64,000 bases of DNA from Nissolia schottii (Eukaryota > Streptophyta > Magnoliopsida > Fabales > Fabaceae), in contig QANU01076963.1 in the NCBI GenBank assembly GCA_003254905.1, positions 848,648 through 912,647 on the forward strand, in the 5' to 3' direction. Shown here piece by piece: positions 11,832-23,896 of this stretch. Each line of letters opens with the position of its first letter. Position 1 is the stretch's first letter. Under the pieces are notes generated by a model. That model saw nothing but the letters and a program-made list of their open reading frames with translations, had not been told where the DNA came from and ran no database searches. The translations under genes were made by a program, and so were the position numbers.

Positions 11832-13196
11832 GGGTTAATTAAGTTTTTTGTCCCTGTAATTCGGAAAACTTTGGTTTTGGTTCCTCTATGGAGATTTTAA
11901 TCCCTGTAAAATTTAAAAATTTGATTTTGGTCCCTGCTAACGTTTGGGACTTGACGGTGATGAAGTGACCGTTAGCCCCGCGGACGTGGCGTGCCACGTG
12001 GACTCGTCACGTGGCATAACCTGTTCACCCATCAGCCCATAACCCGGTTCCCGTAGACCCGACCCTGTTTAAAAAAAAAAAAAAAACAATTCAAATCCCT
12101 AAATCCCCAAATCCATCTTCTACCCTCCCTCATCCTCTCCACCCAACTCTGCCCGCTCTCCGTCTCCGTCGCCTGCCCATCGCCGTCGTCGTCGCCGCCA
12201 TCCCGTGCCCGTGCTCGTCGCCCTCCATTACCATGTCCAGATTCACCGCCTCATATCTGAAAGTTTCCCTGCAACCTATTGATCTCCTTTCCAAGCATTA
12301 TTGCTGGTCACTGAAATACAGAGAAATATGGCCTACTCCCAAAGGAAGTGGGTGTCAACCTAACCCGTGAAATTTGCAGTCCCAACCCACCCACTATTAT
12401 TAACATGTTTCATATCAGTAAAATGTTATGATTGGTTGCTTGCTTGATCTGATCATTCATGTATATTGGATAACGCAGAAGGATGGTTCATGTGAATCAG
12501 CACTAGCCATTCCTTCAGCTCTAATTGCTTCAGATCTCCCACTCAAATTATGATTTTCATTTCGAATATTCGATTAAACTTGGCAAATACCCAAATTTTA
12601 ATTAAAAAAACCTAGATTGAATTAGGGATAATTAAGTGGGAAATGCAGACAGCGGGGCATGGACGATGGAGCAATCCCTCCGAGCACTTTCACGCAACAT
12701 TGGTAATCTATTATTAATACTTAAATCCATTATTAATACCAATGAAAGGTCGGGCGACGAGCACAATGGGGGGCGACGGGCAGGCAGGCGACGAGCACAG
12801 GCATGGGATGGCGGCGACGACGACGGCAGAGGCACGTTGGCGACGGCGACGGGCAGGCGACGGAGACGGAGAGCGGGCAGAGTTGGGTGGAGAGGATGAG
12901 GGAGGGTAGAAGATGGATTTGGGGATTTAGGGATTTGAATTGGGATTTTTTTTTTAAAACCGGGTCGGGTCTAATGGAATCGGGTTATGGGCTGATGGGT
13001 GAACCGAGTTATGCCACGTGGCGAGTCCACGTGGCACGCAACGTCCGCGGGACTAACGACCACGTCATCACCGTCAGGTCCCAAACGTTAGCAGAGACCA
13101 AAATCAAATTTTCAAATTTTACAGGGACTAAAATCTCCATAGAGGGACCAAAACCAAACTTTCCCAAATTACAGGGACAAAAAACTTAATTAACCC
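11832..13196. mobile_element. Non-autonomous Mutator-like element with about 400-bp TIRs
   Basis: The ends are inverted repeats starting GGGTTAATTAAG. The left arm runs from 11832 to about 12234 and the right arm from about 12760 to 13196, with high similarity throughout. Outside them sits a perfect 9-bp direct repeat, TTGTTTAAT (11823-11831 and 13197-13205), the target duplication length of Mutator elements. The 525-bp interior has no transposase frame. Open frames in the GC-rich parts of the arms (for example 12636-12899) mirror each other and are probably not genes. Both arms carry G-box-like ACGTG palindromes. Confidence 0.9.
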
Positions 13197-13205
13197 TTGT
13201 TTAAT
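13197..13205. repeat. Right 9-bp target site duplication of the MULE
   Basis: TTGTTTAAT, identical to 11823-11831. Confidence 0.9.
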
Positions 13206-14540
13206 TTTGTTGTTCAAATAGCCCTCTCCAAAAAAAACAAAGGAATGGAGGGGAAAGGAAAACACATAAACATAAATTTTGTTATTAATGTTTTTTTTTT
13301 CAAATGTAAAATATTGCATTTCAGAGACTCAACGAACAAACGCTGGCTTAATGCAGAGAGATTTTGCAGATAGCTAACACACCAACAAAGGATATGATAA
13401 TACTAAAAAAGAGACATAAGATAAAGTGAAATTAAATTAACAAAACGTAAAGTCAATATCCTAACTCAGGAATAATTACTTATTGAGTGTTGATCTCAGT
13501 ACTCATTTACATCTACACACATGACCTTCCCAAAAGTAGTCCCGATCTGGTGTCTTACTTCTTTGGTTTTAAATTTTTCAGGTATATCCCACAGTTGTAC
13601 TTGAATGAGAATCTAAGAAAAATCTTCACCCTCCAAAATCATATCTTCACGCCATCTTTTCAAATTTAGAATGTGTAATTTTTGAAAAACTAAGGGTTAC
13701 TTTTTTATTATGCTACGAAGATTGTCCCGCAACACCAACAGTTTGTCAAGTTACAAATCCATTGCTGCCACCCATGAGACGTTGTCGCAGAGACTCGGCT
13801 AAAGCCACTACTGTCCTTCAGACCTATTGGGATTTATGGTTTTGCATTAAAATACCAGAGGAAAGAGAAACGCACTAGGCAAGGGGTTGTGCATGAGGTG
13901 AAAGGAGATGCACGAAAGCAATTGGAGATTGAACAATGGTCTGATGTGCTCGGAGTAGCGAAAAAACCCTAATGGCGGCATAGATTTTTCTTTACTAGGT
14001 TTTTTTTATGCAGTTGGAGAATTTGCAATTTTAACTACTTGCTAATGTATTTTATATGGCTAACTAATCACATAGCATTATAACCGTGAATTTAAGTTTG
14101 ATGTAAAATGATTTTACACAAGTATCCAATTATATGTCACTACATCAACAAAAGAAAATTAATTTTTACCTTATTAACTTAAAATTCTCGCATATAATGG
14201 GTAACATTTTTTTTAATACTAACAATGAATCAAAATAATTTTTACAATTATATATTCCCTTTATTTCAAAATATCTGTGAAATTTTTTAGTTAATAATTA
14301 CCTTGATAGAATTGTTCTTTTTGATAGAATTGTTCTTTAATTCTATCATCATCTTTTTGTTTTTTAATTTTATTTTTGTTATGTAAAGGGGCCTAGACCC
14401 TAGTGATCTAACCGTGTTTGGCAAATAGATTTTCTTGTAAGAAAACTTTAACATACTCTGGCTAGATGTTAATTTTCGATATTAATCTTCTCTTATTATC
14501 TTGTCTAGACCCCTTTCTTAATCAATGATTAAAAATCACA
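13206..14540. other. Intergenic, no gene recognised
   Basis: AT-rich DNA without a credible coding frame. There is a small tandem repeat of TTGATAGAATTGTTCTTT near 14302-14340. Confidence 0.5.
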
Positions 14541-14548
14541 TGTGATTG

Positions 14549-14793
14549 TAGGGTTGTCAAAATGAGCTCAGCTTGCGAGATCGACCCATTTGTCAGGTTA
14601 AATGTACGGATCAAACGTATAAAATCCGGCCCCCAAATAACAAAAGTCCATTTAGGCCCGGCTCGTTTAATATTAACATAGCTAAAACCAGCGGACTAAC
14701 CTATTTACCCATATAAATGGATGGACTAAACATATAAAAATCGGCCCACGAATAGTAAAAGTCTGTTAAGGCTCAGCCTGTTTGATAGCCCTA
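14549..14793. mobile_element. hAT-type MITE, 245 bp, with 8-bp target duplication
   Basis: Ends TAGGGTTGTCAAA and TTTGATAGCCCTA form imperfect terminal inverted repeats. They are flanked by a perfect 8-bp repeat TGTGATTG (14541-14548 and 14794-14801), the duplication length of hAT transposons. Internally it has GGCCC-containing direct and inverted motifs and no coding frame. Confidence 0.88.
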
Positions 14794-14801
14794 TGTGATT
14801 G

Positions 14802-17220
14802 TGACCGGTATTAATTCTCTGGGCTTGTTAATTGATATCATTATCACGAAAACATATCTTTTTAATTGAAAACTATACATGATGACATGGTACTGTCAAA
14901 ATTAAAAAATTTAGTCAGAAGGTGAGGCCTAAACAGAGTACATGATAAAATCTTATCGATAGTGAAAATCAATAAATAATTAAGTCATGTAAAAATTCAT
15001 ATAAGAAAATTCATTTTAAAAAATCACTTACTGTTTATTGTGTTGAAAATGATAATGATTTGTTAACAACAAAAGAAAAAATTGAGGGGATTTTTATTCC
15101 CTAAGTGAGCATGCAAAAAATAATTTTGTATTGTCATTGATTGGTCTTATACCTTAAACAATTGAATACTAATAGATAGTTTATTGGAGTGGTGGAAAAC
15201 TTTGACTCTTTAATTAGTGTTCTTGAATTTAATATTAAAGGTCTACTAAATACCAACGTTAAAGACAAAAAAATATATGTAAATAATTGATTTTCATTTT
15301 TATGTAATGATATATAGACGGGCTAGTTAGATGCCGGTATTATATTCTATTACACCTCTTTAGGATTTTCGAAAACAATCATACTATTGGTCGTGATAAA
15401 ACAATGCAAATTATTCATTTATTTTTTGTTAAAACAAAAATCTTTTTAGGAATCAAGTGTAGATTTACTCAATTAATTTTTAATCAAATTATTTTTTAAA
15501 TGATTTCAAGTTGTATTAAATGGACTTTCAAAGTTTGTTATGTTAGATACATTGGTAGAAGTTCTTTCAATACCCGTTAAAATCATTTAAAAAATAGTTT
15601 AAAGGTTTATTATGTTTAGATACACGGGTGAAAAATTTTAAGGGAACTCTACCATTTGTGTACCTAACATAATAATTCCTTCTTCTTTTCCGTTTTTCTC
15701 CTTTTTGCTTAATATAATTGAATAAGGTTAAAGAGAAAAACACTTCCAAATGTAAAATTTGTCTTATCCGATGAATAATGGTAGTTCCGTATGGCAAACT
15801 CATTGTTGACGGAGACACATAGACATGGCCATGGACCATGGTGGAGCCTAACTACTGAGTGCATACAAATAAATATAGAAGAAAGACTTTTCTTTTTCGT
15901 ATAAATGTATAGAAAAATGACTTTTTTAATATAATTATTGAGATGACTATTACAAGAGACAAAATAATTTGAACGATTGCAGTAATACATGATTGCATAA
16001 TTGTGTAAAAAAAATACACTTAAATGGGTAAAAAAATGTAAATTTATGTATAGAACTTGTGTATGGGGTATTAGTATTTTCAATTGTTTATTTACATTTT
16101 TTCGTAATTACTTACAATTTTAATTGCATAAAATTATCTTAATATTGATTGATTAATTTAGAATTTTTATTGTTTATACTTAATCAACTATTTACAAATT
16201 AACGCACAAAAAAATTTTACAAACTAAAAACTACAATAATTAATACAATGATTAAAATTTTTAATCAACTTCTACTTTTTTTACTAAAAATTTAACTATT
16301 AAAAATCATACAATGTCCAGCTACTATTTACTACAGATTATTCTCGATTTTCCTATGTTCAAATAAAAAACTTCAGCTAACATACTTACCAATCTTAATT
16401 CAGAAATTGAAATATGCTCCTTATTCTAAAGTTATTACTTAACATCTTTATGATTTCATCTTGGTTTTATTCAAACAGGAAACGTGAAGGAGCAATGAAT
16501 CAAATAATTAATAATCATTCTCTGACCAATTAATCTGATGATGATACATAATTGAATTGCTTTTTCAGATAGTCACAGCTGAGAAAAGTGAACATCATTG
16601 CTTAAATTATAGCTAATGGATTTTTAATTAGTGTTATTATATTTCGTAAGATAGTGATCTATATATCTTAATGGATTTGCAAGTAAGAGTAATTTTTCTA
16701 TTTTGTTTAATGAAAAGATTTGTTAAAGAAATAAAAAAGAGGTTCAAGATAACTAAAAACTTCAATAAGGCAGCAGGTCAAATATGCCCCTGCACAATTT
16801 TGATAGGTGCCAAAAGTTGTCATAAAGTGCAGAGGTAAAGGCATACGAAATGCCGCCACAAGTCAAGAACGGTTGAGAGGGATCATATGATATAGCTAAC
16901 GATTCTCGTATGAACAATCTCTTTAGAATCCGGATTTCCTAGCAGGGATATACTACGTATGTACCCCATTCTGGCACAATGGTAACGACCCTTTTCCCCC
17001 TTTTGTAGAGGTAATCATATGGATGAAAAATAATAATAATAATGATGGATCAAAGATTGATATAATTTTTATTAATAAAACTGATTTATAATTTTATCAC
17101 ATTTGTTACGTAATAACATGAGAATGGTTTAGGGATACTTTAAGAGTGTAGAGGTTGAGAGCGTTATGGCAGCTAAGCAACTCTCTCTGTGACTTCAATC
17201 TTTGGTAGGGCGACGGAATT
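14802..17220. other. Intergenic, no gene recognised
   Basis: AT-rich. The open frames at 15567-16083 on the minus strand have no recognisable domain and overlap each other in different frames. A less AT-rich stretch at about 16780-17000 is unlike its surroundings, but I cannot identify it. Confidence 0.45.
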
Positions 17221-17391
17221 ATACCTATATACACTTTCTTCTCATGAGTGCACAAACATTACAAACTTATAGATAATATTCTCAATTATACTTAATTAAG
17301 TGCACAAACATTACAGACACTAAAACACAAACTTTATGTATATAAGTATAGGGTATGTGTATGGTGTATATTTTTTGGTGTACGTGTAGCA
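17221..17391. mobile_element. MITE family A, copy 1 (left end truncated)
   Basis: Shares about 170 bp with 43171-43346 and 46817-47031, including CTCATGAGTGCACAAACATT and ACTTTATGTATATAAGTATAG. The right end reads GGTGTACGTGTAGCA, the inverted form of the left end of copy 2. Confidence 0.75.
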
Positions 17392-19192
17392 TGATTGATA
17401 CACTTTAATGTTCAAGTCAATTAAATGTTTTAGGTATTAAGTTAAGATTAGATAGACACTATGCAATGTCAAGAGACTCTCTATACAAAAGAATGTAATG
17501 TAGTTATAGGCCCTAATTTTGACTCAATAGTCTTAATACATGTAGGTTCGTGTAGCACATAATATTGTTTTTCAATCTCATGTCAAATTATTGGGCAAGC
17601 TCAATAACAATGCGTTACAACAAAAAAATTCTTGAAATTTATACTACTAGTAGTTCCCTTTCTGAAGAGTTTAATGATCACAACAGAGCACACTACCCAA
17701 AACAATCTTTCTAATGTTAGTGGACATTCTTAAACAGAACAGAGTAATTAGTGCTGGATGAAAAGCAAGACATACTCGCAGTAGTAGCAGGGTCAAAATT
17801 ACCTACACCCAATTCGATGAAAACAGGATTTTGATCAGTCTTGTCTTAAAAATGTCAAGAAAGATGAGACGCGGTCACATGCAGAGACAATGGAACATAA
17901 AGATCTTTTTTTCCAATAAAGCAAAAGGCAAAGGGGGGGGAAGAAAGCCAACATTGATGCCAATTATGATCGCTCCATACGGGGAAAAAAAAACGGCCAC
18001 TCCTAGCAAAATTAAAATGCTTGAGCATTTAAGTAAGAGCTCATAATCTCATTTTGTCCCCCTTGCTCGCAGACCAAAAGTTAGCCCGCAATGGATAGTA
18101 AACCGCTGTGGCAGTTTCTGGCAGAATAGGCTCCTGCGTTCCTAAACCTTAATTAAACAGAACCACAAAAAAAAAATCAAAACATGACATGTCATTCGAT
18201 GTCATGCATGTGTCAGCATCACAGTGTCAAAACAAGCTTGAGCACCGGCTGCACACTCTGTCTGTATGGATAGTAGTAGTTTTTAGAGATTATGATATAC
18301 GGACGTACACATAGTAATATATACCAAGTTTAGTTTTAAACGCCAGTGAAGTAAAAAGTAATGCATTAGTTTGCGATGGATTAAATGACAAGTATATAAG
18401 TAAAGGATAAATAGACTTATTAATTTTAAGTTAAGTCAAGTTGTAGTATTTAAATCGTTTTACTTCATTTGTGTCTTTGTGTTCATGTCTAACGTACAAA
18501 TAATATATCTAAGAGTGAAGTTTGAATAGAAGTACTTTATAGAGTTATAGCTCAACTACTTGATCAATAAGCTTTTAATGGTGGCAAAAAAAAATTAAAT
18601 ATTATTCACCTTGAAGTTCGCTGCCGTAAGTTCTACAAAAATATATTAATATTAAAAAATTGACAGATGATTTCCTCTATATATATTTTGAATTTTAATA
18701 TAAGTTGTCTAAGCATTAGCATAGTCTTTCAGAAGGGTTGTAGTTTTTGATACCTTTGTTTTTTTTTTTTTTGGTCAACAATACCTTTGTTAGCTTAGAC
18801 TTCAGATTGCTTGGCTGATGCAACCTGGCATTATAGACCTGGATCTCTACTCGGTAATTTCTTTTGGGCCTAGGCCTTGCAACTTATTATAAAAAATCAT
18901 AATATAATAAAATATTGTTAAAAATATATTACTTTAGGCTATCGTAAAAAATTTGAAAGGTGAGAAAATTTGTGGAAGAAACTGTCTAGATGTAAAATTC
19001 ATAACTAATTTATAGATATTTCATAATGAGATGGCTTGACGAAGAAACTACTATTGTTATTTTTTGTTGGTCAGAGGAAGAAAGTATTAAACAAGTTAAA
19101 TGCACAAATAGGTAATGTATAAAAATGGGCCCACCTACTAGACACGACTCATGGATTGGGGAGAAAGGCCCACAAAAAAAATTAAATCAGTA
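17392..19192. other. Intergenic, no gene recognised
   Basis: AT-rich with purine runs (for example a G-run near 17933). The open frame at 17831-18046 is basic, low-complexity and has no family signature. Confidence 0.45.
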
Positions 19193-19197
19193 AACCT
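19193..19197. repeat. Left target duplication of copia element 1
   Basis: AACCT, matching 23335-23339. Confidence 0.8.
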
Positions 19198-19427
19198 TAA
19201 CAGATTCTGTTCTGCAGCCATGAACTTGTGCAACAAGAGGAATCGTAGTAACAGCAGAAGAGAGAATTTGTGAAAGAAGAACTTGAATTTATTTTAGGTG
19301 GCAGTGTGCCATTTATATACAATGAGGTAGCTTGTGCTTGAAGCAAGCTGGCATAACTAACTCAATAACTGAATTCTAACAAACTAACAACTAACTAGAT
19401 ATTAAATTAAAAGTGTACACACTATTA
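19198..19427 (-). repeat. 3' LTR of copia element 1
   Basis: 230 bp, starting TAACAGATTCT and ending ACACACTATTA on the plus strand. It differs from the other LTR at 8 positions, all in 19198-19302; the last 125 bp are identical. Confidence 0.9.
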
Positions 19428-20151
19428 CCCCCCTAAACTTGGAGCTAGGTTCAAAGATGTTCAGCAGCCCAAGTTTGTTGTGCAGAGAATTAAAGATGGA
19501 AGGAGGCAGTGGTTTAGTTAGTATATTAGCTAGTTGGAGCTTAGAAGGGATAAGCAACAGACGAATGAATCCTTCATGGACCTTGTCTCTAACCAAGTGG
19601 CAGTCGAGCTCAATGTGCTTAGTTCTTTCATGGAAGGCAGGGTTTCGAGCAATCTGAATGGCAGATGCATTATCACAGAAAATCACAGCAGTCTTGTGAT
19701 ACGTGATGCCAAAATCCTGCAAGAGATATGACAACCATTGGAGCTCGCAGGTGACAACTGCCATGGCCCTGTACTTGGCTTCACAAGAAGACCTAGAGAT
19801 GGTGGCTTGTTTCTTTGATTTCCAGCTGAGGAGGGAGGCCCCTAGGTATACACAGTACCCTGTGGTTGACCTTCTGGTATCCAGGCAGCAACCTAATGGT
19901 AGAAGCAACCTGATGGTAGACATCTTTGCAACTGGACTGAATATGTCAAGATAGTCAATCCCATGAGTTTGGGTGAAACCTTTGGCAACTAGGCGCACTT
20001 TGAATTTTTCAATGGTGCCATCAGCTTTGAGCTTTATTTTGTATACCAATTTGCAACCTATAGGGACCTTGCCAGGAGGGAGATCAACAACTTCCCAAGT
20101 GTTGTTCTGTTGCAATGCTTCAATTTCATCCTGCATAGCATCTTCCAGCAC
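19402..20151 (-). pseudogene. Copia 1 reverse transcriptase (internally deleted) and RNase H
   Basis: The frame starts in the reverse transcriptase N-terminal part ([22 protein letters not shown], then [15 protein letters not shown]). It then jumps directly to the RNase H region ([52 protein letters not shown]). The palm with the catalytic YVDD box is missing, about 300 codons by comparison with the family. The jump lies at two 16-bp direct repeats (19887-19902, 19904-19919). The frame ends inside the 3' LTR. Confidence 0.85.
19428..19434 (-). other. Polypurine tract of copia element 1
   Basis: On the minus strand AGGGGGG lies directly before the 3' LTR, where plus-strand DNA synthesis is primed. 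Confidence 0.7.
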
Positions 20152-21377
20152 TCTTCTTTAACAGCTACAGCATAACTAGTAGGTTCAGTAGCAGTGGTAA
20201 GGTTCAAGGCAAATTGCCTATGTGTGGGGGATAGAGAATCATAACCAACAACTGAGCTCAGAGGGTAATGAGTGCAGAAACCAGCTTCTGAACAAGTAAG
20301 ATCAGATGAAGCATAATTCAGGAGGCTCCAATGATAATCCCTGAGGTAAGATGGTGGATGCCTAAGTCTGCTAGATTTTCTAGCTAGAACTTCAGGCACA
20401 TAAGCATCGGCTTCAGTAGGCAGCACAGCAGGGGGTAGATGAGGAGAAGTAGGGACAGAACCAGGAGCCAAATTATCATAGAAGAGGTCATCATTTGTTG
20501 ATGATACAACAGGAAATGCTAGTCCACCACTTTTTGTAGGCTGTTCAGGGTAAGGGAGGTCATGCAAGGGGAAATAGTTCTCATAAAAAATGACATTCCT
20601 GCTAAGGAAAACTTCCTTTGAGGTCAGATCATACAATAGAAACCTTTTGATGCCATATTTGTATCCTAGGAAGGCACATTTCCTAGCTTTGTTGTCCAGT
20701 TTGGTTCTGTGTCTGGTGAGGGTGTATGCATAGGCTAGACATCTAAAAACCTTGAGAAATATCAGATTTGGATCCTTGTTGTGAAGGATAGCATAAGGGG
20801 ATAGCAATTGAGAACTTTTAGAGGGAATCCTATTTATTAGGTAGCAGGCTTGCATCACAGCAAAAGACCAGAAGCAATGAGGCATATTAGATTGAAAAAT
20901 CAAAGATCTAGCAACATTGAGCAAGTGCTGATGTTTTCTCTCAACCATAGCATTTTGTTGTAGTGTTTCCACACAACTAAGCTGGTGAATTATACCCCTA
21001 GCAGTATAAAATTTAGCCATAGTAAACTCTGGCCCATTATCTGATCTGGCCACTTTAACCAATTTGTTAAAATGAGTGGCAATCATAATGATGAACGCCC
21101 TTAAGGATGGAGATGCCTTAGCGTTAGATTTCAATAAATAAATCCAAGTATGTCTACTTCTGTCATCAACTATGGTTAGAAAATACCTATGCCCTTGTAT
21201 TGAAATAGTTGGAATAGGCCCCCATATATCCACATGCAACAAATCAAAGACTTCAGCAGCAATAGAATTACTTAGAGAGAAAAGAATAGTCTTTTGCTTG
21301 GAAAAATGACAAACATCACATGGCATATTCCTTTTACAAGCAGGTACAAATGTATGTATATTATGCAACAATTTCAA
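20058..21377 (-). pseudogene. Copia 1 integrase region
   Basis: This frame holds the GAG-pre-integrase end (CDVCHFSKQK), the integrase core (HVDIWGPIP, FLTIVDDRSRHTW, RSDNGPEF, then ERKHQHLLNVARSL) and the copia C-terminal part (CAFLGYKYGIKRFLLYDL). D, D and E catalytic positions can be recognised. The sequence slips frame near 20150, after which the reverse transcriptase continues in another frame. Confidence 0.85.
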
Positions 21378-21562
21378 CTTGTCTGAACCTAAGTGCCTAA
21401 CCTATAGTGTCATAGGTCAAATTTATCAACAGAAACAGAATTGGCTGCAGGGCTCACAACAGTGGTGATAGCACAATCAGAGGGCTCTAATGCAAGGTTA
21501 TCAAGGATGTACATGCCTGCATTTGCTCTAGCATGTCCAATCGGGCTCAAGCTGAGCATGTC

Positions 21563-22947
21563 CTAAATAATGCATTCATCATAGGACAAGGTGAGTCTAC
21601 ATTCCAAATCGGCACAAAGCTGACTAACAGATATTAGATTAAATTTGAAATGTCGCAGGAATAATACATTTGCTAGACAGAATCTGGAATTAAATTGCAC
21701 AGTGCCTAAATGAGATGGGTATAATATGTGTCCACTTGGCAGATCGATTGCAAAAGGAAGGCTCAGCTGTCTATAGGATTTGAAGTAGGCCAAAGAGCTA
21801 CAAATATGGTGCGTGGCCCCTAAGTTTAGAATCCATGAAACAGTACCTGTGGTTGGAGCAAGAGTAGAGGCATTGTTAGCTTGGATAAGGTTGGCTTGGA
21901 TCCGTCCAGAATTAGCCTGAGACGGTTGAATCAGGGCCAAGAGATTCTGATACTGTTTAAATGTGAAAGTGAATGGTTGTTGGACATCTGAACCTGCAGC
22001 AACCACAGCATTTGCAGTAGCCTTTTTGGACTTCCAACCTGGAGGGTACCCATGTTTCTTATGACACTCGTCCACTGTATGGCCTTTATAGCCACAAAAT
22101 GTGTATTTCTTGCCCTGTTACTTGGGATTAGAGTGATCATAAGATGATTGCTTAGCATTAGAAGGAACATATTGGGGCTTGTTAACATAGTTCAATAGTA
22201 ATTTCGCCTCAAAACTTGTCTCATAAGCAAGCTGGCGTTCATGCTGAAGCACAAGGGAGAAAATTTTGTTCAATGGTGGAAGGGTGTCCATGATAGTACC
22301 TGAGACCAAACCGTATGAAATGATTCGTTAAGCCCCTTCAGAAATTTTATTGCCGAATCAACATTCATTCTGGATTTCAACTCAGTAATAACTCCACATG
22401 AACATGGGACTGCCCACGTACAGGAAGGCATTGGCCTGAAAACATCTAATTCGTCCCAATACATTTCCAGATCGATGAAAAATGCAGTAATAGATGCATC
22501 ACCTTGTCGTAAAGCAGCTATCTCTTCATGGAGGTCGGCGATGCGAAGAATGTCACCCTGAGAGAACCTTTCCTTCAATTCACTCCAGACCTCATGCACT
22601 TTATCGAGCCATAGGACACTTTGCGCGATTGATGGCTCCACAGCCCGAATGATCCACGACAAGACCATGTGGTTGCACCTTTCCCACTGGTTGAACAGAG
22701 CGAAATCAGGAGCAGGCATCAAAATAGAGCCATCGATGAATTTCACCTTGTTTTTGGATAGAAGCGCCATACTCATGGCGCGTGACCAGCCATGATAATT
22801 GGCGCCATTGAGGAGTGTGGACACCAAGATCAAAGATGGATTTTCATTAAGGTAAAGGTAATAGGGGGAAGAGTAATCTTGAGATGGATCAAGATTTGTC
22901 ATTTGTGAGTTAATGGAGGAAAATTCGTGGCCAAGATTTGCTGCCAT
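21563..22947 (-). pseudogene. Copia 1 gag and protease remnant
   Basis: The gag start (22947) is clear: after the methionine comes a copia-type N-terminus with PYYLYLNENPSLILVSTLL and NYHGWSRAM. The frame breaks near 22290 and 22080. A zinc-knuckle tail (DECHKKHGYPPGW) and a protease region follow. The protease catalytic motif reads WILNLGATHH where active copies have D-S-G-A-T, so the catalytic aspartate is replaced. The end at about 21563 is a stop. Confidence 0.8.
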
Positions 22948-23092
22948 TGATGTGTCTAAGAAAATGAAAGAAAGTGCAGGAAAATGAAGGAAAATGCAGA
23001 GAACAAGCTAATCGAACTTCAGCAGCAACGAAGTAAATCGCTGTAGGGAAGAGGAAGAATGAAAAATAGAAGTGAGAGCGAAAGCGTTGAAG

Positions 23093-23104
23093 CGAATGAT
23101 ACCA
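23093..23104 (-). other. Primer-binding site of copia element 1
   Basis: On the minus strand TGGTATCATTCG directly follows the 5' LTR. TGGTATCA is the usual plant copia match to the 3' end of initiator tRNA-Met. Confidence 0.75.
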
Positions 23105-23334
23105 TAACAGATTCTATTCTGCAACCATGAACTTGTGCAGCAAAAGGAATCGCAGTAACAGCAGAAGAGAGAATTTGTGAAAGAAGAATTTGAATTTATT
23201 TCAGGTGGAAGTGTGCCATTTATATACAATGAGGTAGCTTGTGCTTGAAGCAAGCTGGCATAACTAACTCAATAACTGAATTCTAACAAACTAACAACTA
23301 ACTAGATATTAAATTAAAAGTGTACACACTATTA
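23105..23334 (-). repeat. 5' LTR of copia element 1
   Basis: 230 bp, the same length as the 3' LTR, followed by the target duplication AACCT at 23335-23339. Confidence 0.9.
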
Positions 23335-23451
23335 AACCTCAAGAAGCATAAGCAGCAGGTCCATGAGCTAGAGCGTCATAGCTAGAAGCAGCTCAATCGT
23401 TTAAGATTCGTGTATGGGAATCATGGCTCATGAGATTGGAAAAGTTTTACA

Positions 23452-23896
23452 TGTAAGTTGTGATTTTTCAATTGATCAATTCATGGAAACAACGATCTTG
23501 AAATTTATGATTATCACAGTGCATATAAGATTAAAAGCGAGAGGCACATACCTGGATCTATATCGTGATAGGATGGAATTGATAAATTCTTTTCCCCTCT
23601 CTTCCTTTGATCCTTTCAACCCTTTCTGATGGTGAGAAGAACGTTTTCTTTGGCAGACCTCAAACCCTAATGTTTTCTGGATTCTTTGGAATCCTTAAAC
23701 CCTTTCTCTTTTTCTTTGAGTAAAGCCATCTTAATTATAAGGGAGAGGGGAGGGTCGGTTTTATTAAAATACCCCCCACTAACTCTATCATATCTTATAG
23801 AATCAATTGCCATCATCTTGATTCCCTTTAATTAGAGTTAGTATCACTATAAGTTACAGGGACCATATCTTTATGAGATTATGAAATAATCTTACA
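23452..23896 (-). repeat. 3' LTR of copia element 2 (445 bp)
   Basis: Full-length LTR, TGTAAGTTGTG to AATAATCTTACA. The adjacent 23897-23909 reads, on minus, CCAAGTGGGAGAT, the polypurine tract. Confidence 0.88.

Larger units (their letters stand above)
19198..23334 (-). mobile_element. Ty1/copia LTR retrotransposon 1, defective
   Basis: Two 230-bp LTRs (19198-19427 and 23105-23334) are flanked by AACCT. A G-run polypurine tract sits against the left LTR and a TGGTATCA primer-binding site against the right LTR, so transcription would run right to left. The internal order on the minus strand is gag, protease, integrase, reverse transcriptase, RNase H, the copia order. All parts are frame-broken, and most of the reverse transcriptase is deleted. 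It could move only with enzymes from another element. Confidence 0.92.

Noticed and set aside
12636-13189. Arg/Gly-rich frames
   Set aside because: They lie inside the GC-rich inverted arm of the MULE and mirror sequence on the other arm; no domain is present.
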